Origin: Chitinophagaceae bacterium UBA7600
GTDB taxonomy: Bacteria > Bacteroidota > Bacteroidia > Chitinophagales > Chitinophagaceae
Length of the DNA stretch: 38,248 nucleotides
Direction of reading: 5' to 3'
Assembly (NCBI GenBank): GCA_002478885.1
Contig: DLKC01000092.1
Span: 1-38,248, forward strand
Of the stretch, positions 18,783-27,107 are shown piece after piece; position 1 is the first letter of the stretch, and each line of letters begins with the position of its first letter. A model generated the notes under the pieces. The model was not told the DNA's origin. It saw only the letters and a list, made by a program, of their open reading frames with translations, and did no database searches. Made by a program: the position numbers and the translations under genes.

Positions 18783-18876
18783 TACCCTTGCTTTGCCTTT
18801 ATCGTTTGCCGTTGCCTTCACTGATGCGAGAAAGTTCTTAGTGAACCCTCCGGAATAAATATAAGCACCGGTACAA

Positions 18877-19089
18877 TTATCGCAACAACAACGTGGTGAC
18901 CAGCAGTCGCGCTTCGTGGCATTCCTGTATGTACCTGATTGCGTCGCGCTCTTGTGCAACATGCCGATGGTCGGCAAAGCTGAAAAGCGGTGTCTCAACA
19001 CAGACATAACCCGCAAGTTCCCACTGATACCGCTGCAGAAAAAAACTATGCTTATTTTTATTGAAAACTGCATATGCTTCCCGTTTCAA
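18877..19089 (-). CDS. Doubtful small ORF antisense to the upstream region of the DUF2165 gene
   Basis: A 70-codon frame with a TTG start that overlaps the start of the divergent DUF2165 gene by 16 bp. The translation looks more protein-like than neighbouring shadow frames (FFLQRYQWELAGYVCV, HVAQERDAIRYIQECHEARL), but I recognise no family. Part of it (18939-18957) matches the 5' box of the bipartite repeat on the minus strand with one mismatch over ACAAGAGNGCGACGCAA, so the frame may simply run through a decayed repeat. The remaining sequence of 18783-19073 shows nothing else. Confidence 0.25.
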   Translation of the reverse strand: MKREAYAVFNKNKHSFFLQRYQWELAGYVCVETPLFSFADHRHVAQERDAIRYIQECHEARLLVTTLLLR

Positions 19090-19586
19090 AACTTTTGCGC
19101 ATTGCCAAGATCGTCTGTGTTGGTGCCATCGGGCTGATGGCCTTACTCATTGTAATCGGTAATATAACAGACTATTACACGAATTATCAATTTGTAGTAC
19201 ATGTGCTAAAAATGGATACAGTTTTTCCCGGCAGCCAGATACAATACAGGCATATTGATAACACCGTATTGGTTAATGCGGCATATATTTTTATTATTGC
19301 GCTCGAGGCGCTGATGGCATATTGTTGTATAAAAGGCTGTTGGTCGTTGGTCAAAAAACTCAACAGCAATGGCGTGGATTTTCATGCAGCAAAAAACTGG
19401 GCAGTAGCTGGAATCATTGCAGGCATCATAATTTGGTTTCTCGGGTTTGAAGTGATTGGTGGCGAATGGTTCGCGATGTGGCAAAGTACACAATGGAACG
19501 GGCTTGGCAGCGCGGAGAGAATTGTGAATTTTCTTGTAATGGCTTTGATACTGCTGCATTTAAAAGAAACCGAGCATGCTGCCTGA
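19074..19586 (+). CDS. DUF2165-family small integral membrane protein
   Basis: 170 aa with four TM helices: IAKIVCVGAIGLMALLIVIGN, an extracytoplasmic loop with NYQFVVHVLKMDTVFPGS, NAAYIFIIALEALMAYCCI, AVAGIIAGIIIWFLGFEVIG, and a final VNFLVMALILLHL. The motif around GGEWFAMWQSTQWNGL, followed by the last helix, is characteristic of the DUF2165 predicted membrane proteins, whose biochemical role is not known. It stands between the ClC group and the patatin gene. A degenerate copy of the bipartite repeat follows about 25 bp after the stop. Confidence 0.85.
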   Translation: MLPVSKLLRIAKIVCVGAIGLMALLIVIGNITDYYTNYQFVVHVLKMDTVFPGSQIQYRHIDNTVLVNAAYIFIIALEALMAYCCIKGCWSLVKKLNSNGVDFHAAKNWAVAGIIAGIIIWFLGFEVIGGEWFAMWQSTQWNGLGSAERIVNFLVMALILLHLKETEHAA

Positions 19587-19611
19587 TTCTTTGCCGATTG
19601 AAGTTCGGAAC

Positions 19612-19668
19612 GCCGAAGAGAGTGACACAACCGGCGATGCCACAAGGCGATGAAGCCTGCTTCCAAAA
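19612..19668 (+). repeat. Bipartite intergenic element, copy 4 (variant core)
   Basis: GCCGAAGAGAGTGACACAAC at 19612-19631, 23-nt spacer, GCCTGCTTCCAAAA at 19655-19668. The core AGAGTGACACAAC is nearly the same as in copy 1, so these two form a subtype. Same sense as the DUF2165 gene. Confidence 0.55.
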
Positions 19669-19770
19669 TTTCCAGGCTTGACGGAATGCGGTTATCCATG
19701 CATTATCCACAGTACCATTTTGCATAGTTCATTTTAGCTACCTTAGGAGAGAATTAGTAAAAAACTCCGT

Positions 19771-22704
19771 ATGCGAACCCAGGATGAAAATACAACCGAA
19801 CCAATAACTGCTGCCACTTTCCTGAACACTCAACCAGCCGACGTATCAGATCTTCGAAAAACTATGGATGATGCGCGTGAAGTGCTGAGAGGAGGCGACC
19901 GGCCTTCAGACGACCTGAAAGCTTTGTACAAGAACCTGGAAGCGCTTGACCAGTTTGCCTATGCTTCAGAGGTGCTGAATAAAAAAATCAATAGCGACAA
20001 AAAAGAAGGCAACCCGGTTTCATTAAAGGAATACCAGGCATTGTCGAAATTTATTTACAAAGACGAATCACTTCCCTCGTCTTTTAAATTTGATCGTGCC
20101 CTTCACGAGCTTAATGCCAATGATGAGCTTGAGAAAACAAGAAAGTGCGAAACACTTGGTTTAACAGGTGCGATCTACAAAAACAAATGGCTTTATGACC
20201 ACCAATTCAAACACCTGATCCTGTCACAGTTTTATTACAAACGCGGTTTGGTATTGTGGAAAGAGTATGTTGGTTATATGAAAGAACTGGAACGTGCGGC
20301 AATTGCTTCAGGCAACAGCCTGTGGAATGAAGCGGTTGTAACAAACACGCCGGGTGATAATGACGATGGCTACACTGCAATAAACTATGCGTACATCTGC
20401 GAACTGATGGCTGTAGACAGGCTGGAAGAGATTGGTAAAATAACCAGTGTCGACGAGTTCATTCAATTGCAATTTGAAGAAGCGAAACAAACCAGGATAT
20501 TTTTGCTTGAGTATTTTGTGGCCGACTACGACAAACCCACGCGCCGGCTGAAGCTGTACAAACCTGAAAACTGGGTGTATGCAACCATAGCGGAAGCATA
20601 TTTCGGGTTGCACTATTATGATGCTGCGCTTGAATACATTAACCTGTACAGTTCACGAAAAGATGTGCAGGAATGGGAGAAACGAACATTTAGCAAACAG
20701 CTTTTCTCCATTGCCTACCTGCAGACCTACCAGGAAAATTTTGTAAAAAAGTATGTAAAGAATGGAGACCACCGCAATGGCAGCAGTAAAGAAGAGAATG
20801 AAAAGTGGAAATTCTTAAAGGAAGAGGCAAAGCATATCAACCAGGGAAAGATCAACGATTGTTTGATCGCATCCAACTATTACCGGTTACAAAAAACGGG
20901 GCATAATCCCGGCACCGTAGAAATTAAAAAGGATGGTAAACTGGGGCTTGCCCTATCAGGCGGGGGTTTCAGGGCGTCTTTATTCCACATTGGCGTATTG
21001 GCGGCGCTTGCCGAAAAAGATGAACTGCGAAACGTGGAAGTCATTTCCTGTGTGTCGGGCGGCTCGATCATTGGGGCCTTCTATTATTTAAAACTTAAAG
21101 AACTGCTCGAAACAAAGCCCGATTCAGGCGAGGGCGCTATAGAAAAAAAGGATTACATACGTATTGTGCAGGAAACAGAAACGGAATTCCTGGCGGGTGT
21201 ACAAAAAAACCTGCGGATGCGGATCTTTACAAACATTGTCTGCAACTTCAAAATGCTGTTCAAAAAGAATTATTCCCGCACCCACCGTTTGGGGGAATTA
21301 TACGAAGCGCATTTATTCAAAGGCCTGCTCAAAAGAACAAATGACGAAGGCAACAGGGAAGCTGTTACAGGTCCTGTGTACATGAAAGATTTGTTCATAA
21401 ACCCTAAAGATGATCCTGCTTTTTCCATTAAGAAAGATAATTGGAGAAGAAGAAACAAGATTCCGCAATTGGTATTGAATGCCACGAGTGTCAACACCGG
21501 GCATAACTGGCAATTCACCGCTTCCTGGATGGGTGAGCCTCCCGGCAACATACAAGCCGATATTGATGTAAAACCAAGGCTGAGGAGAATGTATTATGAC
21601 GAAGCCCCGGAAGAATTCAGGAATATTCGCCTCGGATATGCCGTTGGCGCGTCATCCTGTGTACCCGTAATGTTTGAGCCAATGCCTATGTCCGGGCTTT
21701 ATGAGAACATAGACCTTCAGCTGATCGACGGGGGCTTGCACGACAACCAGGGAATTGCTGCGTTAATAGAACAGGAGTGCAGGAATATGATCATCAGCGA
21801 TGCCAGCGGACAATTGCCAACCTCCAAACTTGCCGAAACAAATAGTGCAGGCCTGTTTTTCAGGGCCGATAATATTTTACAGGAAAGGTTAAGAGAATTG
21901 CAGTTTATGGATATAAAAGAACGCAATTACACGGCGCAGCTAAACAAATTACTGGTGGTTAATTTAAAAAATGATCTTCCGGGCGATCCTGAAAACTGGA
22001 AATACTGTAAGGACCCGAAAAGAAAAATACTTTACTCCGAAATAAAAGACGCCGACAAAGACCTCACCAGGTATAGTATTCAGCGCAATGTGCAAACACA
22101 GCTTTCAGAAATAAGAACAGATCTCGATTCTTTTAACGATACGGAATCCTACGCATTAATGTACAGCGGTTACGCGCAGGTAAAATATGAATATGTAAAA
22201 CAACGGTGGAACGAACAGGTTACCAACAATCATATGCAGACTGTCAATGGAAATGGCGACCCACACTACCGGTTTCTTGATGTGAAGGAATTTGTAACCA
22301 TACCCGAGAAAGCGGCTGAAATAGAACCTTTGCTAAAAACTGCCAGTAAACTTCCATTCAAGGTTGTTGAGGTAAACAAGCCTTTAAAGTACAGCCTCAC
22401 CGTGCTGGGCTTTCTTGCTCTTGGCTATTTTATTTATCTCAGTTACCAGTTCTTTTTCTCCAACATTACGGTCAACCTGCCCGTACAGGTGATTATTTTC
22501 AGCGTGGTGATATTTTTTATCGGCTTCTTTAGTAAAATGCTGTCAAGCCTGCTCGATTATAAAACAACTATAAGAAAGTATGTCGTTCTTTCAATTACCG
22601 TTATCGTTGGCTGGGTGCTGAGCAATTTATACATTCTTTTTCTCAACGATCTTTACAACAAGGCAGGCAAAATAAAAACAGGCAGCGATAAAAGTAAAAG
22701 ATAG
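19771..22704 (+). CDS. Patatin-like phospholipase with long N-terminal region and C-terminal membrane anchor
   Basis: Probable lipid acyl hydrolase, 977 aa. No signal peptide. Residues 1-385 are helical and charged, with TPR-like stretches (YATIAEAYFGLHYYDAALEYINLY). The patatin core follows: glycine loop GLALSGGGFRASLFHIGVL (oxyanion hole, 392-410), nucleophile Ser429 in SCVSGGSIIGA, and the catalytic Asp653 in LIDGGLHDNQG. The dyad is therefore complete, with VSGGS replacing the usual GxSxG. Near the C-terminus two or three hydrophobic helices (YSLTVLGFLALGYFIYL, VQVIIFSVVIFFIGFF, YVVLSITVIVGWVLSNLYI) anchor it in the membrane, which suggests action on the inner leaflet. Bacterial patatins are often 250-400 aa, so the extra parts make it unusual. 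It appears to be a monocistron. Confidence 0.87.
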   Translation: MRTQDENTTEPITAATFLNTQPADVSDLRKTMDDAREVLRGGDRPSDDLKALYKNLEALDQFAYASEVLNKKINSDKKEGNPVSLKEYQALSKFIYKDESLPSSFKFDRALHELNANDELEKTRKCETLGLTGAIYKNKWLYDHQFKHLILSQFYYKRGLVLWKEYVGYMKELERAAIASGNSLWNEAVVTNTPGDNDDGYTAINYAYICELMAVDRLEEIGKITSVDEFIQLQFEEAKQTRIFLLEYFVADYDKPTRRLKLYKPENWVYATIAEAYFGLHYYDAALEYINLYSSRKDVQEWEKRTFSKQLFSIAYLQTYQENFVKKYVKNGDHRNGSSKEENEKWKFLKEEAKHINQGKINDCLIASNYYRLQKTGHNPGTVEIKKDGKLGLALSGGGFRASLFHIGVLAALAEKDELRNVEVISCVSGGSIIGAFYYLKLKELLETKPDSGEGAIEKKDYIRIVQETETEFLAGVQKNLRMRIFTNIVCNFKMLFKKNYSRTHRLGELYEAHLFKGLLKRTNDEGNREAVTGPVYMKDLFINPKDDPAFSIKKDNWRRRNKIPQLVLNATSVNTGHNWQFTASWMGEPPGNIQADIDVKPRLRRMYYDEAPEEFRNIRLGYAVGASSCVPVMFEPMPMSGLYENIDLQLIDGGLHDNQGIAALIEQECRNMIISDASGQLPTSKLAETNSAGLFFRADNILQERLRELQFMDIKERNYTAQLNKLLVVNLKNDLPGDPENWKYCKDPKRKILYSEIKDADKDLTRYSIQRNVQTQLSEIRTDLDSFNDTESYALMYSGYAQVKYEYVKQRWNEQVTNNHMQTVNGNGDPHYRFLDVKEFVTIPEKAAEIEPLLKTASKLPFKVVEVNKPLKYSLTVLGFLALGYFIYLSYQFFFSNITVNLPVQVIIFSVVIFFIGFFSKMLSSLLDYKTTIRKYVVLSITVIVGWVLSNLYILFLNDLYNKAGKIKTGSDKSKR

Positions 22705-22859
22705 CAAGGCCGTGATTGCGAAATCTCATTGTGTGAAAGCGAGAAAAAACGGCAAAAAAAATGAAGCCCCAGAAGCAAATCCTAAATATTAACTTTGGCA
22801 GCTCATAAAAGCTCGGTACATATATTTATATTGCCCGGCTAAAAATCGAAATTTTACTG

Positions 22860-23627
22860 ATGAAATTGCAATTGACCCGTCCCCTGGCATTTATCGACCT
22901 GGAAACTACGGGAACGAATATCGGAACTGATAAGATCGTAGAAATAGCTATTGTGAAAATTATGCCTGATGGGACAAGGCTCGTAAAACGCAAACTCATC
23001 AACCCTCAAATGCCCATACCTGCAGGGTCTTCAGATATTCACGGCATTACCGATGACATGGTAAAAGATGCACCCACCTTTAAACAGGTTGCCAATGAGA
23101 TAAAGCAGTTTGTGGAAAATTGCGATCTCGGTGGCTATAACAGCAACCGGTTTGATGTGCCCATGCTTATTGAAGAATTCATTCGTGCAGGTATGGAATT
23201 CTCAACCGACGGCAGAAAGATGATAGACGTGCAGAAGATCTTTCACCAGATGGAACAAAGAACCCTTAGCGCAGCATACAAATTTTATTGCGGCAAAAAC
23301 CTCGAAGATGCCCACAGCGCAGAAGCTGATGCTGCTGCAACCGCCGAAATACTGGAAGCCCAGGTGGAGCGCTATCCAAACATCGGCACAACAGTAGAGA
23401 CAATTGTTAAATTTACCGGCGAAGACGAGATCGTTGATTTCGCCCGGCGATTTATTAAAGTGAACGGCATAGAAATCTTCAACTTTGGCAAACACAAAGG
23501 AAAGCCCGTGACCGAGGTGCTCCGTACCGAACCACAGTACTATGATTGGATGATGAAAGGCGATTTCGCCATGAATACCAAACAGAAACTTACCGAAATC
23601 CTCAACAGGACCCTGTTAAAAAAATAG
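22860..23627 (+). CDS. DEDD-family 3'-5' exonuclease (DnaQ-like)
   Basis: 255-aa nuclease of the DNA polymerase III epsilon superfamily. Exo I is FIDLETTG (Asp13, Glu15), Exo II lies around GGYNSNRFDVPMLI, and Exo III is HSAEADA with the following Asp. A 70-residue C-terminal extension (FGKHKGKPVTEVLRTEPQYYDWMMKGDF) is like the tail found in bacterial exonuclease X-type proteins. It lacks any polymerase-binding motif that I can name, so proofreading by this copy is uncertain; repair or degradation of nucleic acid is more likely. The ATG is 155 bp from the patatin gene, with A/T-rich promoter-like sequence (TTTG at 22794, TATATTTA at 22821) in between. The spacing of those boxes is loose. Confidence 0.92.
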   Translation: MKLQLTRPLAFIDLETTGTNIGTDKIVEIAIVKIMPDGTRLVKRKLINPQMPIPAGSSDIHGITDDMVKDAPTFKQVANEIKQFVENCDLGGYNSNRFDVPMLIEEFIRAGMEFSTDGRKMIDVQKIFHQMEQRTLSAAYKFYCGKNLEDAHSAEADAAATAEILEAQVERYPNIGTTVETIVKFTGEDEIVDFARRFIKVNGIEIFNFGKHKGKPVTEVLRTEPQYYDWMMKGDFAMNTKQKLTEILNRTLLKK

Positions 23628-23726
23628 TTTTATAAAATAGCGCTTCCGCAAAACACACAACATACTTGCATTGATAAAGCGTGGAATATTGTATTTTCGA
23701 ATACGGAAGCAGGCAAAATCCCCTCA

Positions 23727-24515
23727 TTGGAAAAGCTAGTTATTATACCCACTTACAATGAAAAAGAAAATATTGCAGGAATTATTGGTGCAATCTTTTC
23801 TTTAAACCAGGGTTATCACATTCTTGTTATTGATGATAATTCCCCTGACGGCACTGCTTTGATTGTTCAGCAGCTGATTCAAAAATTTCCTTCAAGCCTT
23901 TTCCTTGAGCAACGCACGGGCAAACTTGGCCTCGGCACTGCCTATATTCATGGGTTTAAGTGGGCCATCGAAAAAGGGTATGAGTTTATATTTGAAATGG
24001 ATGCAGATTTTTCTCATGACCCCAACGATCTTGAACGCCTGTACAATGCCTGCAAATTCAATGGTGCCGATCTTGCTATTGGTAGCCGCTACGTAAAGGG
24101 TGGCAAAGTCGATAACTGGCCGCTTGACCGCCAGTTGTATTCAAAAGGCGGAGCCATATATACCCGTTTTATTACGTGGATGCCTGTCAATGACCCCACT
24201 GCCGGATTTATGTGCTACCGGAAAACAGTACTTGAATCAATCAACCTCGATGCGATCAGGTTTGTGGGTTACGCATTCCAGATAGAAATGAAATTCGCCA
24301 CCTGGAAACTTGGTTTCAAAATTCAGGAAGTTCCCATTGTTTTCATAGACCGCAAAGAGGGTATAAGTAAAATGAACAAAGGCATTTTAAAAGAAGGCAT
24401 ACTCGGCGTGTTGAATATTCAATGGAACAGCCTGTTTAAAAACTACCGCAAACAAGTCGGCTCACCGGTTGTAAAAAGCAGCACTTTTCCTGAACAAAAA
24501 GTTGCTTCAAAATAA
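23727..24515 (+). CDS. Polyprenol-phosphate mannosyltransferase-like GT2 glycosyltransferase
   Basis: Inverting GT-A enzyme, 262 aa, that likely moves a sugar from a nucleotide donor to polyprenyl phosphate. It begins directly with the fold (EKLVIIPTYNEKENI) and continues with VIDDNSPDGT, GLGTAYIHGFKWA, the metal-binding DADFSHDP, GSRYVKGG and the acceptor region GFMCYRKTVLE. There is no C-terminal TM pair, so it is the soluble type. The only plausible start is a TTG at 23727: it sits exactly where family members begin, and no in-frame ATG or GTG lies upstream within reach. Family is sure; donor sugar (Man or Glc) is inferred from DPM1-type motifs. Confidence 0.88.
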   Translation: MEKLVIIPTYNEKENIAGIIGAIFSLNQGYHILVIDDNSPDGTALIVQQLIQKFPSSLFLEQRTGKLGLGTAYIHGFKWAIEKGYEFIFEMDADFSHDPNDLERLYNACKFNGADLAIGSRYVKGGKVDNWPLDRQLYSKGGAIYTRFITWMPVNDPTAGFMCYRKTVLESINLDAIRFVGYAFQIEMKFATWKLGFKIQEVPIVFIDRKEGISKMNKGILKEGILGVLNIQWNSLFKNYRKQVGSPVVKSSTFPEQKVASK

Positions 24516-24543
24516 CAGCTTAACAATATTTTTTATTTTTTAC

Positions 24544-24582
24544 GCACTTCAACATCTCGGATCGCCTGAGGTGCTTAAGTGC
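24544..24582. other. Long imperfect inverted repeat after the GT2 gene
   Basis: GCACTT and AAGTGC close a hairpin with an interior of CATCTCGG against CCTGAGGTG. It follows two T-rich runs instead of preceding them, so it is not a classic terminator in either direction. It may stabilise the 3' end of the GT2 transcript. Confidence 0.4.
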
Positions 24583-24685
24583 CGGCTAATCCGCTTTACT
24601 CAGTTGTACTTTACCAACCCGGTGCATCACAAAACCACAGAAAAGGGCCAATCAGTTTCTTAATACTGCTGACTTATGGCTGAAT

Positions 24686-24739
24686 GTACAAGAGTGCGAC
24701 GCAACGAAGACGCCATGAAATGCTGAAGCCGGGACCATA
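24686..24739 (+). repeat. Bipartite intergenic element, copy 5
   Basis: GTACAAGAGTGCGACGCAAC at 24686-24705, 22-nt spacer, GCCGGGACCATA at 24728-24739. It lies between the GT2 and EamA genes, same sense, and its 3' box is one arm of a terminator-like hairpin. Confidence 0.85.
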
Positions 24740-24760
24740 AATTTTTTTTCCCGGGTTTTT
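24729..24760 (+). terminator. Terminator-like hairpin that includes the 3' box of element copy 5
   Basis: CCGGGA (24729-24734) pairs with TCCCGG (24749-24754) and is followed by GTTTTT. One arm belongs to the repeat, so the element and the terminator are physically shared here. Confidence 0.5.
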
Positions 24761-24791
24761 ACATAACATCATTAGCTTTTCTTTGCAGAGC

Positions 24792-25685
24792 ATGAAACCC
24801 GCACTCATCCGTTTACATATCGCTGTTTTTCTCTGGGGCTTTACCGGTGTGCTCGGCAGGCTGATTAGCTTAAATGAAGGATGGCTCGTATGGTGGCGCA
24901 TGTTTATTACCGCGGCGGCTTTGTGGATCTATTTTTTCTTTAGCAAACAAATTCAGAAGATCAGTTTACGTGATTTTCTAAAGATTGCCTCGATAGGAAC
25001 CATTCTTTCGTTGCACTGGCTGCTTTTTTATGGCAGCATCAAATATGCCAACGTATCAATTGCGCTTACCTGCCTGGCAACAACCGGTTTGCTTTCGGCG
25101 ATCATTGAACCGTTGTTCTTCAGAAGAAAAATCAACAGCACAGAGATTTTACTTGGCATGTTTGCACTTGTAGGGATTGCGATTATATATGTGAGTAACC
25201 TGCAATTCTCTGCGGGCATTTATATTGGGCTGCTCTCTGCGCTGGCCACGGTGATCGTTTCGGTGCTGAATAAGAAAATCGTGAGTGGTTATGCCCCGCA
25301 GGCAATAACACTGTACCAGCTCACCGGTGGATTTCTGGGCTTGACGATACTAATGCCATTGTACAATTATTTGCTGCATTCAAACATACAGGTGCCGCAG
25401 CAGTGGGACTGGCTGTGGCTTGCCATACTTGGTATATTTTGTACTGTGCTTACTTTTATTCTTTATATAAGTGCATTAAAAAGGGTGAGTGCCTTTACGG
25501 TAAATCTTACATTAACACTGGAACCTGTATATGGAATTATACTGGCCTTCGCAGTGTTCAGCGAAAACAAATACCTGAGCCATTATTTTTATATTGGCTT
25601 TGCTTTGATACTTGTAGCTGTAGTTTTACAAATGCGAAGGATTGTAAAACAGCAGCGAACACCGGCACAGGTGCCCTTTGAATAA
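24792..25685 (+). CDS. EamA-family (DMT superfamily) transporter
   Basis: Inner-membrane metabolite exporter/importer of 297 aa, from ATG 24792 (an in-frame TTG three codons earlier is unlikely). Ten TM helices in two EamA repeats are visible; the first begins RLHIAVFLWGFTGVLGRLI and carries LHWLLFYGSIKYANVSIAL, the second begins IGLLSALATVIVSVLNKKI and carries FILYISALKRVSAFTVNLTLTLEP-like signature residues. A basic tail follows (MRRIVKQQRTP). The substrate cannot be inferred. It is preceded by the shared hairpin, so it probably has its own promoter downstream of 24760. Confidence 0.92.
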   Translation: MKPALIRLHIAVFLWGFTGVLGRLISLNEGWLVWWRMFITAAALWIYFFFSKQIQKISLRDFLKIASIGTILSLHWLLFYGSIKYANVSIALTCLATTGLLSAIIEPLFFRRKINSTEILLGMFALVGIAIIYVSNLQFSAGIYIGLLSALATVIVSVLNKKIVSGYAPQAITLYQLTGGFLGLTILMPLYNYLLHSNIQVPQQWDWLWLAILGIFCTVLTFILYISALKRVSAFTVNLTLTLEPVYGIILAFAVFSENKYLSHYFYIGFALILVAVVLQMRRIVKQQRTPAQVPFE

Positions 25686-25722
25686 ACAGGCGGCCTTGAG
25701 GATCATCATACAACCACCAGGA

Positions 25723-26442
25723 TCAGGCGCCGTTTTCTGAAATATATTTTACCAGGCTTCTTTTGGCGACAGGCAATAGTGTTTCATCTACCGGGCAGGG
25801 AAATGCCGACTCTATGGCATAAACAGCCGGATTGGGCAGCTCCGTTCTGTTGCGGATAAGTTCGTGCTTGATACTCTCATAAGTGTATCCCACACTCCGG
25901 TACCAGCTATGAATAAACGATGTTTTTATGCTGCGATATTTTTCGTCGTGCTTTTCAAAAATACTCAGGCGGTAATAGTAAACACGGGTATCTTTTTTAT
26001 CGCTGGTTCCAAGAAAGAAATAACCTTCAGCCTGCTCCAGCGGGATAATGCCAACAGGGCTTATCCGCAGTTTGTCTTCCACGAATTCATACAACTCGGC
26101 ACCACTGCTGATGGTACTTTTCATTTTACCTGCTGCATAGTGGATAATATCTTCCAACTCACTCATCAGGTCATCGTCTTCAATCATTTGTTCGTACAGC
26201 AACTGCAATTGCTGCAGTTGAATACCGGTAAATCGTTTAGGAAATTGTTCCTGCAGGTACTTCTTGTTTTCGCGAAAGGCCACCATGTTGTTGTAATGAA
26301 AAATCACATCGGCAAGTTGCGGGTACAATTTGTGCTCATTAAAACATTTGTTTACTTCCTGCAGGTAAGCCAACAGTGTGTATTTCTTCAATTCAAAATC
26401 GATACAACCATCGGCAAACCAGGTTTCAGATAAAGACTTCAT
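25723..26442 (-). CDS. Unknown soluble protein
   Basis: 239 aa, family not recognised. No signal peptide or TM helix. The N-terminal half is helical (YTLLAYLQEVNKCFNEHKLY, QLQQLQLLYEQMIEDDDLM), the middle contains a possible beta-rich part (GIIPLEQAEGYFFLGTSDKK, RVYYYRLSIFEK), and the end is again helical (YTYESIKHELIRNRTELPNP, LLPVAKRSLVKYI). Composition and codon use agree with the neighbours, and the reading frame is long and protein-like, so it is real. It is convergent with the EamA gene (37 bp between stops) and divergent from the AraC-type gene. Likely cytoplasmic; no role proposed. Confidence 0.8.
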   Translation of the reverse strand: MKSLSETWFADGCIDFELKKYTLLAYLQEVNKCFNEHKLYPQLADVIFHYNNMVAFRENKKYLQEQFPKRFTGIQLQQLQLLYEQMIEDDDLMSELEDIIHYAAGKMKSTISSGAELYEFVEDKLRISPVGIIPLEQAEGYFFLGTSDKKDTRVYYYRLSIFEKHDEKYRSIKTSFIHSWYRSVGYTYESIKHELIRNRTELPNPAVYAIESAFPCPVDETLLPVAKRSLVKYISENGA

Positions 26443-26571
26443 ATGCTGCTGATTTTAAACAACAGTAAATTACAAAATCATCAGAAAAAACAATGCCATT
26501 GTTTGAATTTTTAGCTGTTCCCTTAACCTGTATTTTTAACACCCGGGCATACGCTGGTGCGCCACAAGGGA

Positions 26572-27039
26572 ATGACATCAAAATCATGTATTTTAGAGGC
26601 GTTATCATCAATAAGCCGGGAAAAAATGCAGGGCAGCCAAACAAGATCAGCGATAAGCCAGGAAGCAAACAGCATCCAATATAAGGGCAATAACAGCGGG
26701 TTGCGGCCATCGGCTATATCGACCCGTTTTAAACCGGTCATCTCCTATATTCAAAAGAACCTGCAGGAGGAGATCAGCATCGAAACACTCAGCCGTGCAG
26801 CATTTATGAGCGAGCCGCATTTCTACCGCTCATTCAAAAAACAGTTTGGCGTTACGCCGGTCGAATACATCAATGGCAAACGCATCAGGACTGCTATGAT
26901 GATGATGCAGGCAGCGGACTGTTCTCTTAGAGAAATCGCGTTTGCGAGTGGTTTTAATAACCTCACTTATTTTTTCAGAACTTTTAAACGATGCACCGGC
27001 TGCACACCCGGTGAATACAGAAAATCAATTTTCTCCTGA
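26572..27039 (+). CDS. Short AraC-family transcriptional regulator
   Basis: 155 aa from ATG 26572 (a GTG at 26557 also fits). The C-terminal 100 residues are a complete AraC/XylS DNA-binding domain with two helix-turn-helix units: ISIETLSRAAFMSEPHFYRSFKKQFGVTPVEYI and then SLREIAFASGFNNLTYFFRTFKRCTGCTPGEYR. The first 55 residues are polar and look unstructured, so there is no sensor domain of the usual 150-200 residues. Activity may then depend on partner proteins or expression level. It sits just upstream of the porin and ModA genes in the same direction and is the obvious candidate regulator for them (inference). Confidence 0.88.
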   Translation: MTSKSCILEALSSISREKMQGSQTRSAISQEANSIQYKGNNSGLRPSAISTRFKPVISYIQKNLQEEISIETLSRAAFMSEPHFYRSFKKQFGVTPVEYINGKRIRTAMMMMQAADCSLREIAFASGFNNLTYFFRTFKRCTGCTPGEYRKSIFS

Positions 27040-27107
27040 TAGTTTGATAGGATTGTTCATAAGCCTACCGTATAAACCTCACTATGTTTATACTTCAGAA
27101 TATGCTT

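Noticed and set aside
18937..18960. A thirteenth copy of the bipartite element on the minus strand (ACAAGAGCGCGACGCAAT)
   Set aside because: The 5' box matches well, but no GCCGGG-like box lies 21-24 nt further on, and the site falls in a possible small ORF. It is kept only as a note.
18702..19073. Minus-strand frame of 123 codons overlapping the small membrane protein gene and the following gap
   Set aside because: It overlaps a better-supported gene on the plus strand and has a Cys/Arg-rich, non-protein-like composition.
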